Assembly: GCF_008369935.1 (NCBI RefSeq) | Contig: NZ_VTUZ01000015.1 | Location: 140,428-204,427, forward strand | Length of the DNA stretch: 64,000 nucleotides | DNA from: Paraburkholderia panacisoli | Lineage (GTDB): Bacteria; Pseudomonadota; Gammaproteobacteria; Burkholderiales; Burkholderiaceae | Direction: 5' to 3' | Shown: piece by piece, positions 49,055 to 58,091 of the stretch | Layout: every line of letters starts with the position of its first letter | How positions within the stretch are numbered: position 1 is the first letter of the stretch | Made by a program: the position numbers and the translations under genes | The notes under the pieces: model-generated | The model's input: the letters and a program-made list of their open reading frames with translations, nothing else | What the model was told of the DNA's origin: nothing | Databases searched by the model: none

Positions 49055-50221
49055 CTACTGAAAATCGCGAGTAAAGGTCACAGCCGGATCTGCCACCATT
49101 GCGATATACGACAGGAACTTCCTGAACTCGGCACCAGGCGAGTTCGTGACATAAATCACGTCATGATTCTGAATGGGGAAGTTCTGCGTCACGAAGAACG
49201 CTGCTGGATCGCGCAAATTGATCTCGTAGATCACAGGCACGGTACCCCTGACCGACTGAACCGACGAATCCTTGTTATCGACCAGCGTGGCGTCTTCGAA
49301 GCGGAACACGAACACACCGCGCGCATCCGCGCGGCTATCGTTCATGCCACCCGAGCGAGCCAGTGCCTGCGCCAGCGAAATGCCCTGGGCTTCGAACGGC
49401 ACCTCGTCGTTTTTACCCGTCGCGCCGAGAACCGAGAAAGTTTGCGGCTGGAACAACGCCGTCACGACATCCCCCGGCTTGAGCATAACGTTCTGCCTGG
49501 GATCGCGAATGACCGCGTCGAGTGGCATCGTGGCCGTGACATGGCCGCGCGAGAGCTGGACCGCCATATGACTGACCGGCTGCTTCAAGCCGCCCGAAAA
49601 GGCAAGCGCGTCAAGCAGACGTTCGCCCTTCGGCGTCAGTGGCATCATTCCACTGGTATTGACCTCGCCCACGATCGTGACATTCGACGCGTTGTTCTTA
49701 GTCACCGTGACGAGCACTTGCGGCTGATTCGCCTTGCCCTTGAGATGGCTGACGATGCCTGCTTCGATCTGCTCAGTGGTCCTGCCGCTCACCGGTATCC
49801 GGCTGGCAAAGGGGATGGCGATCGTCCCGTCGGAAGCCACCATTTGCGCTGGCAGCGTAACGCCAGTCGCCGCGCTGACGCTTGCCGACGCCGCCCCAAG
49901 CGTCATGCTGCTGAACAGCATGGCAGGCGGCGCCTCCCAGATCGTCACTTCGATAACGTCGCCCGGACCAATCAGATAGTTGTTGGAAGCCGTGCCCGGG
50001 AAGATGTCGGAGAATTGGCCCAGCCTCTTGCTTTCGGCCAGCTTCCTCGCCAGAGCATCGTTGACGTCCACCAACTGGATGCCTTCGACCCGGCCACTGT
50101 CATGATCTTCCAGGACCTGTTGACGACTTGCACCCGACGTAGGCAGCCAATCCGGAAAAGTCCCACACCCCGAAAGAGACAATACTGCAACAAGGCAACC
50201 CGCCAAATAATTCTTCTTCAT
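49055..50221 (-). CDS. Outer-membrane capsule export lipoprotein (Wza/BexD/CtrA-like)
   Basis: This 388-residue protein has its start at residues MKKNYLAG (50221); a TTG further upstream is possible. A lipoprotein signal ends at Cys19 in LSLSGC. The poly-export domain begins near residue 75 with NYLIGPGDVIEVTIWEAPPAM and includes RIPVSGRTTEQIEAGIVSHL. Two SLBB-like segments follow (VTIVGEVNTSGMMPL, FSVLGATGKNDEVPF). It forms the outer-membrane channel for capsule. It is the first gene of the 14-kb capsule cluster, so the promoter must lie in 50222-51224. Confidence 0.9.
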   Translation of the reverse strand: MKKNYLAGCLVAVLSLSGCGTFPDWLPTSGASRQQVLEDHDSGRVEGIQLVDVNDALARKLAESKRLGQFSDIFPGTASNNYLIGPGDVIEVTIWEAPPAMLFSSMTLGAASASVSAATGVTLPAQMVASDGTIAIPFASRIPVSGRTTEQIEAGIVSHLKGKANQPQVLVTVTKNNASNVTIVGEVNTSGMMPLTPKGERLLDALAFSGGLKQPVSHMAVQLSRGHVTATMPLDAVIRDPRQNVMLKPGDVVTALFQPQTFSVLGATGKNDEVPFEAQGISLAQALARSGGMNDSRADARGVFVFRFEDATLVDNKDSSVQSVRGTVPVIYEINLRDPAAFFVTQNFPIQNHDVIYVTNSPGAEFRKFLSYIAMVADPAVTFTRDFQ

Positions 50222-50911
50222 GGATCTTGAGAGCAAGATTTCTTGCTATTAATTTTTTCCAGCTTTCCTTGCCTGCTCAGAACATCCGTCAACGGTTATT
50301 CCAAAACACCAGGCTGCTGATCCAGCTCATCTATTGAGCTTATGCGACCGTCTTTTGCCGCCAAGCTTTGTACCTCTGGTCAATTCGTTTTTACGCGAAT
50401 CGATGGCGAAAATCCGCTGATGCACTCAGGCATGAGGAGCACCCAAGTGTCATCCCGACACCCGAGCCAACTCCTCAACTGAAGTTCAGCCGATCGAATA
50501 CTTATGCCGCCAACGATCTCAAAATGAATGCCGGCATCGCAAGCATTTACATTTTGAAACGACTATTATCGCATGAAATGAGCCGCCTCTCTCTCACTCT
50601 TTTGACGTCGGGCACTCCCCCCCCCTTGACATCAAAGAGAAAATTGGTTTCAGCTTTTTTACTAAGGGTATTTCGAGCTTCAATTGAAACGGGTCGGACC
50701 TTCGCCATACCGATTCAAATGACAAGCCTCGCAGCAACTCGAAACTGCATACAGCAACCACATGCGCCCTCGCCGAACAACGCCGCAAACGCATGGCCGA
50801 CGCCTTACCAATGCCTCGCCACCGCAACACCCTCACTGACGCCCCGGCGGTCCTGGTCCACTCGCGCTGCCGCCGCATTGGTTCTCTCAGGCTCTAGTTT
50901 TGATATAAAAA

Positions 50912-50940
50912 ATATAACGATTTTGATGCCGCTGCGCAAG
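50912..50940 (-). promoter_or_regulatory. Candidate promoter for the capsule cluster
   Basis: Read on the minus strand: TTGCGC, 17 bp, TATATT in an AT-rich tract, about 690 bp upstream of the outer-membrane lipoprotein gene. This would give a long untranslated leader. Other promoters nearer the gene are possible. Confidence 0.28.
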
Positions 50941-51163
50941 CACAAATCACCAGTGCGAACGATATAAACAAAGTTGTCGTATCGACCCAACGGCTTGCCT
51001 GTGTCAAAGCAACCGAATATACGATTCATACAGCACCGTTTTCCGATAAGCAGAAACGTCGCGTCACCGTCCGTGGTTTACGCATTTAAGCAGCTATCGG
51101 ACACAATGCGTCGCCGCTAACGTTTGCGAGCCAATACAAGCAATAAAATTAAATCAAACGCCA

Positions 51164-51184
51164 GAAAAAAAGCCTCTAAAAGGC
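51164..51184 (-). terminator. Possible terminator of the MarR-like gene
   Basis: On the minus strand, about 40 bp after the stop, GCCT-TTTAG-AGGC is followed by seven T. The stem has only four pairs, so the call is weak. Confidence 0.3.
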
Positions 51185-51224
51185 CTCAGTTCTTTAACGC
51201 AACATAATAATTTCGGCAACTGCC

Positions 51225-51572
51225 CTACCCGCTTTTCGCCGCCTTCACGAGACACTCCGACAGCTTATCAAAATGCCGCAACGCCGACTGCGTCAACTCG
51301 ATCTGCTTGCGCCGCGCGTCCTCGGTATCCGAGAGCACAATCCAGCCTTTTTCACGCATCGACTTCAAGCGGGCATGCAACATGGCCGGCGAGCCAAGCT
51401 CGCTTTTCGCCATCATGTCTCTGACCGACAACCGCTCGCGCGCCTGGGCGGCCCGCGCCACCAACTCAAGAATGCGCTCTTCCAACGGGTCGAGCGACGG
51501 CAGCGAGGGCAAGCCGCGCAAGGCCTCGGTCAACTGCAGAAAGCGAAGATAAATATCGGCGGGACGGGTCAT
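51225..51572 (-). CDS. MarR-like winged-helix regulator
   Basis: A 115-residue protein starting at MTRPADIYLRFLQ, with AAGAG upstream; the frame extends further but the added 58 residues look non-coding. The order of elements is MarR-like: a helical N-terminus, DPLEERILELVA, the recognition helix region SVRDMMAKSELGSPAMLHARLKSM and a wing with GWIVLSDTEDARRKQIELT. It is shorter than typical MarR proteins (about 140). It faces the capsule cluster across a 1-kb AT-rich gap and could regulate capsule or cyo genes, but no operator is visible. Confidence 0.7.
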   Translation of the reverse strand: MTRPADIYLRFLQLTEALRGLPSLPSLDPLEERILELVARAAQARERLSVRDMMAKSELGSPAMLHARLKSMREKGWIVLSDTEDARRKQIELTQSALRHFDKLSECLVKAAKSG

Positions 51573-51759
51573 GAGTACTCTTGCCAGCATGCTTTGCGCG
51601 CGGAACGAAACCCCGTGCGCTAACATGGCGCGATTCCCGAATACGGGTCCGAGCATTCTACCCTGACACTTGACGTAAAGCTTACGTTTGCATTTCTTTT
51701 CAGTTATCGGCACGTCCGCGATATTCATCTTCTCGCTGTGAGCCAATCAGGAGATCCTA

Positions 51760-52239
51760 ACGCACAGTGAGTTCGTGCGCGGTGTGAACTGGATCTATCC
51801 GCCTGCCGGCATCCGCCTTCTCGCCACGCTGCTCCTCGGCGGCGACGGCGCGCTCGGTTTGTTGCTCGAGAGCTAGCTGGTCGACTTTTTCTATTTCTTT
51901 CCGAACGACGCACTGCGCTCGTTCGTCGGCGGCATTATCGCGACGGTGGCGCCCTACGCAGTGTATGGAGTCGCGCAGGGGATCTACGGTTTGCGCGCCT
52001 CGCTCACCAATCTCACCGCGAAGCGCCTGCTCGTACTAATGCTGGCCTACTCGATCGAGAGCCCGCTGTTGCATCACCTCTGGTTCTTTTTGCGTGGCGA
52101 GACGCAGAACATCGCCAACCGGCTCTTTGCGATGTTCGTCGGCGATCGGCTTGGTACGCTGATCGTGCTCTACACAATGAAAGGCCTGCTCGCTTTTCTG
52201 CCGGGGCGTGGCATTGCACCATTGCGCGACGGCACTTGA
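51760..52239 (+). pseudogene. Membrane protein gene interrupted by a nonsense codon
   Basis: The frame reads VRGVNWIYPPAGIRLLATLL and on through two hydrophobic stretches to a TAG at 51874-51876, then continues for 121 codons through FFYFFPNDALRSFVGGI and further hydrophobic segments to 52239. The first part and the second fit one continuous integral membrane protein. The TAG most likely replaced a Trp codon (TGG). No proper start was found before 51775. The family is a hypothetical membrane protein of Burkholderia type, as I recall it. Confidence 0.6.
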
Positions 52240-52275
52240 TCAGCACCATAACCATAGAGATCAAGGCCGCATGAA

Positions 52276-52309
52276 AAAGCCCCGCAAGACTTCCATCTTG
52301 CGGGGCTTT
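52276..52309. terminator. Bidirectional rho-independent terminator after cyoD
   Basis: AAAGCCCCGCAAGA (52276-52289) and TCTTGCGGGGCTTT (52296-52309) form a perfect 14-bp stem with a 6-base loop. A run of T follows in the minus direction, 26 bp after the cyoD stop, and TTTC follows in the plus direction after the pseudogene. Confidence 0.9.
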
Positions 52310-52334
52310 CTTTCAGGCTATAGCAGTTTGCAGC

Positions 52335-52667
52335 TTAGCGCGACATCATGTTCATGCTGACGTTATGCATGACCCACAACGTCCCGCCGATCACGATCAC
52401 AGCGGTCAGCGCCGTAAAAGCAAACGCCGTCACATTCCAGCGCTGCGCCGACGACGTATTCATGTGCAGGAAGAACACCAGGTGCACGATGATCTGCACG
52501 AACGCGAGGCCCGCGATTGCGAACAACGCGTTCTGGCCCGTCAACGTTCCGTTCATCACGAGGCCGAACGCCGCGACAGTCAGAATGACGGACAGCACAA
52601 AACCCGTCATATAGCTGCCGAGGCTGCCGTGACCTTCGCCCGAGTGTGCGTTATGGCTATGGTCCAT
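52335..52667 (-). CDS. cyoD: Cytochrome bo3 ubiquinol oxidase subunit IV
   Basis: This 110-residue protein has a histidine-rich N-terminus (DHSHNAHSGEGHG) and three membrane segments (about 20-40, 46-68 and 79-102), the standard CyoD form. The block IIVHLVFFLHMN is typical. It is a small accessory subunit of the quinol oxidase in the inner membrane, needed for assembly around the copper site. It is the last gene of cyoABCD, immediately after cyoC and followed by a strong terminator. Confidence 0.92.
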   Translation of the reverse strand: MDHSHNAHSGEGHGSLGSYMTGFVLSVILTVAAFGLVMNGTLTGQNALFAIAGLAFVQIIVHLVFFLHMNTSSAQRWNVTAFAFTALTAVIVIGGTLWVMHNVSMNMMSR

Positions 52668-53288
52668 TTAGATCACGCTCGCAAGATAGACAAAGGTGAA
52701 GACGCCGATCCACACGACGTCCAGAAAGTGCCAGAAAAGGCTCAGGCACGTCAGGCGAATCAGGTCGCGTTCAGTCAGGTCGCGATGGCGCAGCACCTGA
52801 ATGGCAAGCACCACCATCCAGATCAAGCCGCACGTGACGTGCAGACCGTGCGTGCCGACCAGCGTGAAGAACGACGACAGGAACGCGCTGCGGCTCGGAC
52901 CCGCGCCTTCGGCGATCAGGTGCGAGAACTCGCGCATTTCCAGCACGAGAAACGCGAGACCGAGCAGGAACGTCACGCCGAGCCAGAACAGCAGCACGCC
53001 CTTGCGGTTCTTGTGCGCACCCAGCATCGCGAAGCCGTAGGTGATGCTGCTCAGGAGCAGCATCGTCGTTTCGAGCGCCACGCCGGGAATCTCGAAGAGA
53101 TCCTTACCGGTCGGACCACCCGCGAACTGGTGCTGCATCACCGCGAACACCGCGAACAGCGACGCGAAGATGATGCAGTCGGTCATCAGGTACAGCCAGA
53201 AGCCGAATACCGAATGCGACGGCGGGTGATCGGCATGGTGCGCATCGTGATGATGCGAGTCTGCCGTAAGCGTGTTGTTTGACATCAA
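52668..53288 (-). CDS. cyoC: Cytochrome bo3 ubiquinol oxidase subunit III
   Basis: A 206-residue protein with five membrane segments, beginning with a histidine-rich N-terminus (DSHHHDAHHADHPPSH). Family blocks include FGFWLYLMTDCIIFASLFA, GPTGKDLFEIPG and FTLVGTHGLHVTCGLIWM. It is the non-catalytic subunit III of the heme-copper quinol oxidase. The start overlaps the cyoB stop by four bases, consistent with coupled synthesis. Confidence 0.94.
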   Translation of the reverse strand: MMSNNTLTADSHHHDAHHADHPPSHSVFGFWLYLMTDCIIFASLFAVFAVMQHQFAGGPTGKDLFEIPGVALETTMLLLSSITYGFAMLGAHKNRKGVLLFWLGVTFLLGLAFLVLEMREFSHLIAEGAGPSRSAFLSSFFTLVGTHGLHVTCGLIWMVVLAIQVLRHRDLTERDLIRLTCLSLFWHFLDVVWIGVFTFVYLASVI

Positions 53289-55270
53289 TCCACCTCCAAC
53301 GCGACCTGCGCACCGGCGCCGGAGCGTTCTTCTTCAATCGCCGCGACCGTGGCGGCCGGGATGTAAAAGCCTTCGTTCTTCTGGAAGCTGTAAACGATCA
53401 CAGTGCCGATCGAGCCGACCAGACCGACAATCGCGAGCCACCAGATATGCCACACAGCGGCAAAACCCAGCACCAGCGAGAACATCGCCACAACCAGACC
53501 CGCGGACGTGTTCGACGGCATGTGAATGTCGCGATACACCGGCTTCGGCTGATCCTTGCGCAACTTCATTTCAGCGAATGCGTCGAGTTCACGCACGTCC
53601 GGAATGATCGCGAAGTTGTACGACGCCGGCGGCGAGCTCGTTGCCCATTCCAGCGTGTGACCGTCCCACGGATCGCCCGTGACGTCGCGGTTTTGCGGCA
53701 GGTTGCGGTCGCGAATGCTGACGACCAGTTGCAGCACCTGGCAAACGATACCGATCGCGATCAGCACCGCACCGACCCACGCGAACATCAGCCACGGATG
53801 CCAATCCGGATTGTCATAGTGATTCAGACGACGCGTCATGCCCATGAAGCCCAGCACGTACAGCGGCGTGAACGCAACCCAGAAACCGATCTGCCAGAAC
53901 CAGAACGATGCCTTGCCCCACTTCTCATTCAGCTTGAAGCCGAACGCTTTCGGGAACCAGTAGTTCATACCAGCCAGATAGCCGAACAGCACGCCACCAA
54001 TAATCACGTTGTGGAAGTGAGCGATCAGGAACAGGCTGTTGTGCAGCACGAAGTCCGCGCCCGGAATCGCCATCATCACGCCGGTCATACCGCCGATCGT
54101 GAAGGTGACCATGAAGCCGATGGTCCACAGGATCGGCGTCGTGAACTTCAGACGGCCCTTGTAGATCGTGAACAGCCAGTTGAACACTTTCACGCCGGTC
54201 GGAATTGCAATGACCATCGTCGCAATGCCGAAGAACGCGTTGACGTCAGCGCCCGAACCCATCGTGAAGAAGTGGTGCAGCCACACGAGGAACGACAGCA
54301 CCATGATCGCGCAGGTCGCCCACACCATCGTCTTGTAGCCGAACAGCGGCTTCTTCGCGAAGGTCGCCACGACTTCCGAGAAAATACCGAACGCCGGCAG
54401 GATCAGGATGTACACCTCAGGGTGACCCCATGCCCAGATCAGGTTCAGGTACATCATCGCGTTGCCGCCGGCATCGTTTGTGAAGAAGTGCATGCCGAGG
54501 TAACGGTCCAGACCGAGCAGCGCGAGCGTGACGGTCAGGATCGGGAACGCCGCCATGATCAGCACGTTCGTGCACAGCGCGGTCCACGTGAACACCGGCA
54601 TCTTCATGAAGGTCATGCCCGGCGCGCGCATCTTGACGATGGTCACGAAGAAGTTCACGCCGGTCAGCAACGTGCCGATACCGGAGAGCTGCAGACTCCA
54701 CAGGTAATAATCGACCCCGACACCCGGACTGAACTGCAATTCGGACAGCGGCGGATAAGCCAGCCAGCCCGTTTGCGCGAATTCACCGATCACCAGCGAG
54801 ATGTTGATCAGGATCGCGCTGATCGCGGTCATCCAGAAGCTCAACGAGTTGAGGAACGGGAACGCAACATCGCGGGCACCGATCTGCAACGGCACGATGA
54901 TGTTCATCAGGCCGACCATGAACGCCATCGCCATGAAGAAAATCATGATGACGCCGTGCGCGGTAAAGATCTGGTCGTAATGGTGCGGCGGCAGGAAGCC
55001 TGGCGCGTTATACGACAGCGCTAGCTGGGTACGCATCATGATTGCGTCCGCGAAGCCGCGGAACAGCATGATGAGCGCAACCACGATGTACATCACGCCC
55101 AGCTTCTTGTGGTCGACCGACGTGAGCCATTCGGTCCACAGGTAGCGCCACTTGCCGAAATAGGTGATCAGACCCAGAACGAGCGCACCGCCGAGGGCGA
55201 TCCCGGCAGCCGTCACCATGATGATCGGCTCGTGGTACGGGATCGAGTCTAGTGAGAGTTTTCCGAACAT
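53285..55270 (-). CDS. cyoB: Cytochrome bo3 ubiquinol oxidase subunit I
   Basis: This 661-residue heme-copper oxidase subunit I has about 14-15 membrane segments. The copper B and heme ligand blocks are present: WGHPEVYILILPAFG (with the His-Tyr pair), a later double histidine in VWLHHFFTMG, and HFHNVIIGG for heme binding. The proton-channel loop SFWMTAISAILINISLVIG is also present. It reduces oxygen to water with electrons from ubiquinol and pumps protons. Two bases separate it from cyoA upstream. Confidence 0.96.
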   Translation of the reverse strand: MFGKLSLDSIPYHEPIIMVTAAGIALGGALVLGLITYFGKWRYLWTEWLTSVDHKKLGVMYIVVALIMLFRGFADAIMMRTQLALSYNAPGFLPPHHYDQIFTAHGVIMIFFMAMAFMVGLMNIIVPLQIGARDVAFPFLNSLSFWMTAISAILINISLVIGEFAQTGWLAYPPLSELQFSPGVGVDYYLWSLQLSGIGTLLTGVNFFVTIVKMRAPGMTFMKMPVFTWTALCTNVLIMAAFPILTVTLALLGLDRYLGMHFFTNDAGGNAMMYLNLIWAWGHPEVYILILPAFGIFSEVVATFAKKPLFGYKTMVWATCAIMVLSFLVWLHHFFTMGSGADVNAFFGIATMVIAIPTGVKVFNWLFTIYKGRLKFTTPILWTIGFMVTFTIGGMTGVMMAIPGADFVLHNSLFLIAHFHNVIIGGVLFGYLAGMNYWFPKAFGFKLNEKWGKASFWFWQIGFWVAFTPLYVLGFMGMTRRLNHYDNPDWHPWLMFAWVGAVLIAIGIVCQVLQLVVSIRDRNLPQNRDVTGDPWDGHTLEWATSSPPASYNFAIIPDVRELDAFAEMKLRKDQPKPVYRDIHMPSNTSAGLVVAMFSLVLGFAAVWHIWWLAIVGLVGSIGTVIVYSFQKNEGFYIPAATVAAIEEERSGAGAQVALEVD

Positions 55271-55272
55271 GC

Positions 55273-56172
55273 TTATCCCTTCGGCCCGCAGTTGGCGTCC
55301 TTCATGTTGTCCATGACGTTGCCGTTGTTATATCGGGCGATGATGTTGTGAAAGAGCTTCGGATCGACCGACGAGAAGTAGCGCACCGGGTCCTTCTCGC
55401 TCGGCGCCGAGACCGTGTGGTAACGGTCCATGCTGAGCGTGTCCGACGACGCGCGCACTTTCGCAACCCATGCGTTGAACTCTTCCGGCGACTTGGCGAG
55501 CGTACGGAACTTCATGTCCGAGAAGCCCTTGCCGCTGAAGTTGGCCGCGGTACCGGCGTAGTCGCCGGCTTCGTCCGCGATCAGATGCAGACGCGTTTGC
55601 ATGCCAGCCATCGCATAGATCTGGCCGCCGAGTTGCGGGATGAAGAACGAGTTCATCACCGTGTCGGAGGTGATCAGGAAGTTCACCGGCGTGCCGACCG
55701 GGATCGCAAGCTGATTCACCGACGCAATACCGAGGTCGGGATAAATGAACAGCCACTTCCAGTCGAGTGCGACGACTTCGACGTTGATCGGCTTGACCTG
55801 CGACTCGAGCGGACGGTACGGATCGAGCTCATGCGTGCTCTTCCACGTCAACACGGCCAGGAACAGAATGATCAGCGTCGGAATCGTCCAGACGGCGATT
55901 TCGATACCGGTCGAGTGAACCCACTTCGGACGGTATTCAGCGCTTTTGTTCGACGCGCGATAGCGCCACGCGAACAGCAGCGTGAGGAAGATCACCGGAA
56001 CGACCACAATGAGCATGGCCCAGGTGGACGTCGCGATCAGATCACGTTCCGCCAGACCCACACTTCCCTTCGGATTCAGGATATCGAGGTTGCTGCAACC
56101 CGAGAGCAGCAACACGAGGCCGATGGATAGGAAACTGATCGACCCACGCAGAGTCTTTCCTTTCATATCCAT
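55273..56172 (-). CDS. cyoA: Cytochrome bo3 ubiquinol oxidase subunit II
   Basis: This 299-residue lipoprotein has its signal ending at Cys26 in LLLSGC. Two membrane helices (about 45-68 and 88-110) precede a periplasmic cupredoxin domain with EVVALDWKWLFIYP and IPQLGGQIYAMAGM. As in other quinol oxidases the copper A ligands are absent. The start at 56172 has GAGG four bases upstream. First gene of cyoABCD. Confidence 0.95.
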   Translation of the reverse strand: MDMKGKTLRGSISFLSIGLVLLLSGCSNLDILNPKGSVGLAERDLIATSTWAMLIVVVPVIFLTLLFAWRYRASNKSAEYRPKWVHSTGIEIAVWTIPTLIILFLAVLTWKSTHELDPYRPLESQVKPINVEVVALDWKWLFIYPDLGIASVNQLAIPVGTPVNFLITSDTVMNSFFIPQLGGQIYAMAGMQTRLHLIADEAGDYAGTAANFSGKGFSDMKFRTLAKSPEEFNAWVAKVRASSDTLSMDRYHTVSAPSEKDPVRYFSSVDPKLFHNIIARYNNGNVMDNMKDANCGPKG

Positions 56173-56534
56173 TGCCTCTTTTTTAGGACTTCAACGAACG
56201 TCATTCGACGGCTCTCCATTAATAAGCGCTCGCATAGTAGGGGCACGTCGAGTGGCAATAAAGCATCGTTTTTGCAATGGTCTATTGCGTCGCACCTCAG
56301 TGCGACACGTTGCCGCACACCTGCATGCAAGCGCGGGGCTCAGTACTCCATCGCTAAGCACTGAAAAGTTGACGCACCACAAAAAGCCCTTGAAAAAAGC
56401 GCTAAAACGCGACTTGACCTGAAGGCCGAGCCGCGCCGGAAATACGCAAGGGATTCGAGTAGATGCGAAAAGAGGCGTGAGCGAAGCAGCATCCGCGAAA
56501 CGCGTGTGCTGCATCCGCGCAACACCTCGTGTCC
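56173..56534. other. Intergenic between nuoM and cyoA
   Basis: 362 bp between the nuoM stop and the cyoA start, both transcribed leftward. It must hold the cyo promoter unless nuoM and cyo are co-transcribed. I see no clear terminator after nuoM, only A- and T-rich patches near 56380-56410, and no gene. Confidence 0.45.
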
Positions 56535-58091
56535 TCAGCCCGGCGTGCGGACCGCGGTGGCGACCGGTGCCGGTGCTGCTGCCTGCAGATGCTCGCCGCC
56601 GTCCGGCGCGGAGTCGTCCGCGGGATGAGCCGAGCGCTCCGATTGCGCGAGCAGCGTGCCGACTGACGGATCGATCGCATCGGTGAACGGCTTCGGATCG
56701 AGACCGATCGCCAGCACCAGCAACGCCATCGCGCCGAGCAGCACGAACTCGCGCTTGCCGAGGTCCTTCAGTTTCGCGACGCGCGCATTGGCGATCGCGC
56801 CGAAGATCACGCGCTTGTACATCCACAGCGTGTAGGCCGCGCTCAGGATCAACGTGGAAGCGGCGATTGCGCCGATCCAGAAGTTGAAGCGGATCGCCCC
56901 CATCAGCACCATGAACTCGCCCACGAAACCCGACGTGCCCGGCAGGCCGATATTGGCCATCGAGAACAGCATCACGAACGCGGCGAAGCGCGGCATGGTG
57001 TTGGCGACGCCGCCGTACTCGGCAATCGATGCGGTCCTGGTGCGGTCGTAGAGCATGCCGGTGCACAACAGCATCGCGCCGGACACCACGCCGTACGACA
57101 GCATCTGCACGATCGCGCCGGCCTGGCCAATGCGGTTGAAGACGAACAGACCAAGCGTCACGAGACCCATGTGCGCCACTGTCGAATACGCGAGCAGACG
57201 GCGCATGTCGGTTTGCACGAGCGCGAGCAGGCTCGAATAGATCACGGCGACCAGCGACAGCGTGATCATCATCGGCGCGAAGAAGTGGCTTGCCTGCGGT
57301 GCGATCGGCAACGCGAAGCGCAGCAGACCGTAGCCGCCGAGCTTCAGCATGCCGATCATCACGGCGGCGCCGGTCGGGCCGTCGAGGTGGACGTCGGGTA
57401 GCCACGTATGCAGCGGCCACATCGGCACCTTCACGCCGAACGCAGCGAGGAAGCCGAGGAAGATCAGGATCTGCGGCATCGTGCCGAGGTGCGTTTCACG
57501 CCACAGCGCGAGGTCGAAGCTGTGCGTCTGGCTGTACAGATACAGCATCGACATCAGCATCATCAGCGAGCCGAGGAACGACACGAAGAAGAACTTCACT
57601 GCTGCATACGAGCGGTTCGAATGGCCCCACGTGCCGATCAGCAGATACAGCGGAATCAGCGTCGCTTCGAACGAAATGAAGAACAGCATGCCGTCGAGCG
57701 ACGTGAAGACGCCCTGCATGAAGCCCGACAACATCAGGAACGCGCCGAAGTACTGCGCGGTCCGCTGGGTGATCGATTCCCACGACGCGACCACGATGAT
57801 GATCGTGGTGAGCGCGGTCAGCGCGACGAGCCACAGCGAAATCCCGTCCACTCCCAAATGCCATGCGATGTCGAACGTCGGCGACCAGCGGACGTTCTCG
57901 ACAAACTGCATCGACGTGACGTCGTTGCGGAAATTCGCGACCAGCGGAATCACCGGCAGGAAACCTGCGACCGCGCCGGCCAGCGCGAGCCAACGTGTGC
58001 GACTGCGTGCCGCGTCGGATCCGGCTCGCAAGACGACCAACCCGGCGACAATGGGGATCCAGATGAGAAGACTAAGAAGAGGCAATGGCAT
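56535..58091 (-). CDS. NADH-quinone oxidoreductase subunit M-like protein (isolated copy)
   Basis: A 518-residue antiporter-like subunit with about 14 membrane segments, starting at MPLPLLSLLIWIPIVAG, which matches NuoM N-termini. The key charged residues lie in ASWESI and FFISFEATLIPLYLLIG (Glu), KVPMWPLHTWLPDVHLDGPT and MLKLGGYGLLRF (Lys). The C-terminal 40 residues are Ala/Pro-rich and extra. The rest of the nuo operon is absent. Stand-alone NuoM-like proteins occur with other ion-translocating systems, or may be a spare complex I subunit. It lies upstream of cyoABCD, suggesting a respiratory role. Confidence 0.85.
   Translation of the reverse strand: MPLPLLSLLIWIPIVAGLVVLRAGSDAARSRTRWLALAGAVAGFLPVIPLVANFRNDVTSMQFVENVRWSPTFDIAWHLGVDGISLWLVALTALTTIIIVVASWESITQRTAQYFGAFLMLSGFMQGVFTSLDGMLFFISFEATLIPLYLLIGTWGHSNRSYAAVKFFFVSFLGSLMMLMSMLYLYSQTHSFDLALWRETHLGTMPQILIFLGFLAAFGVKVPMWPLHTWLPDVHLDGPTGAAVMIGMLKLGGYGLLRFALPIAPQASHFFAPMMITLSLVAVIYSSLLALVQTDMRRLLAYSTVAHMGLVTLGLFVFNRIGQAGAIVQMLSYGVVSGAMLLCTGMLYDRTRTASIAEYGGVANTMPRFAAFVMLFSMANIGLPGTSGFVGEFMVLMGAIRFNFWIGAIAASTLILSAAYTLWMYKRVIFGAIANARVAKLKDLGKREFVLLGAMALLVLAIGLDPKPFTDAIDPSVGTLLAQSERSAHPADDSAPDGGEHLQAAAPAPVATAVRTPG

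Larger units (their letters stand above)
50222..51224. other. AT-rich region upstream of the capsule cluster
   Basis: One kilobase without a credible gene. It is clearly richer in A+T than its surroundings, especially at 50500-51200, as is common in front of capsule operons and attractive to H-NS-type silencers. It contains a candidate minus-strand promoter at 50912-50940 and, at the far end, a possible terminator of the MarR-like gene. A 199-codon plus-strand frame at 50368-50967 looks non-coding. Confidence 0.55.

Noticed and set aside
50368..50967. 199-codon plus-strand frame upstream of the capsule cluster
   Set aside because: No ribosome-binding site, low-complexity Ser/Thr/Pro composition and no recognisable domain. 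The region looks like a regulatory leader.
53279..55024. 581-codon plus-strand frame
   Set aside because: Antisense to cyoB; extremely rich in His, Arg and Glu, as expected for the complement of a membrane-protein gene.
56191..57420. 409-codon minus-strand frame
   Set aside because: It overlaps nuoM in another frame, with composition dominated by Arg/Ala; the NuoM frame has all family motifs.
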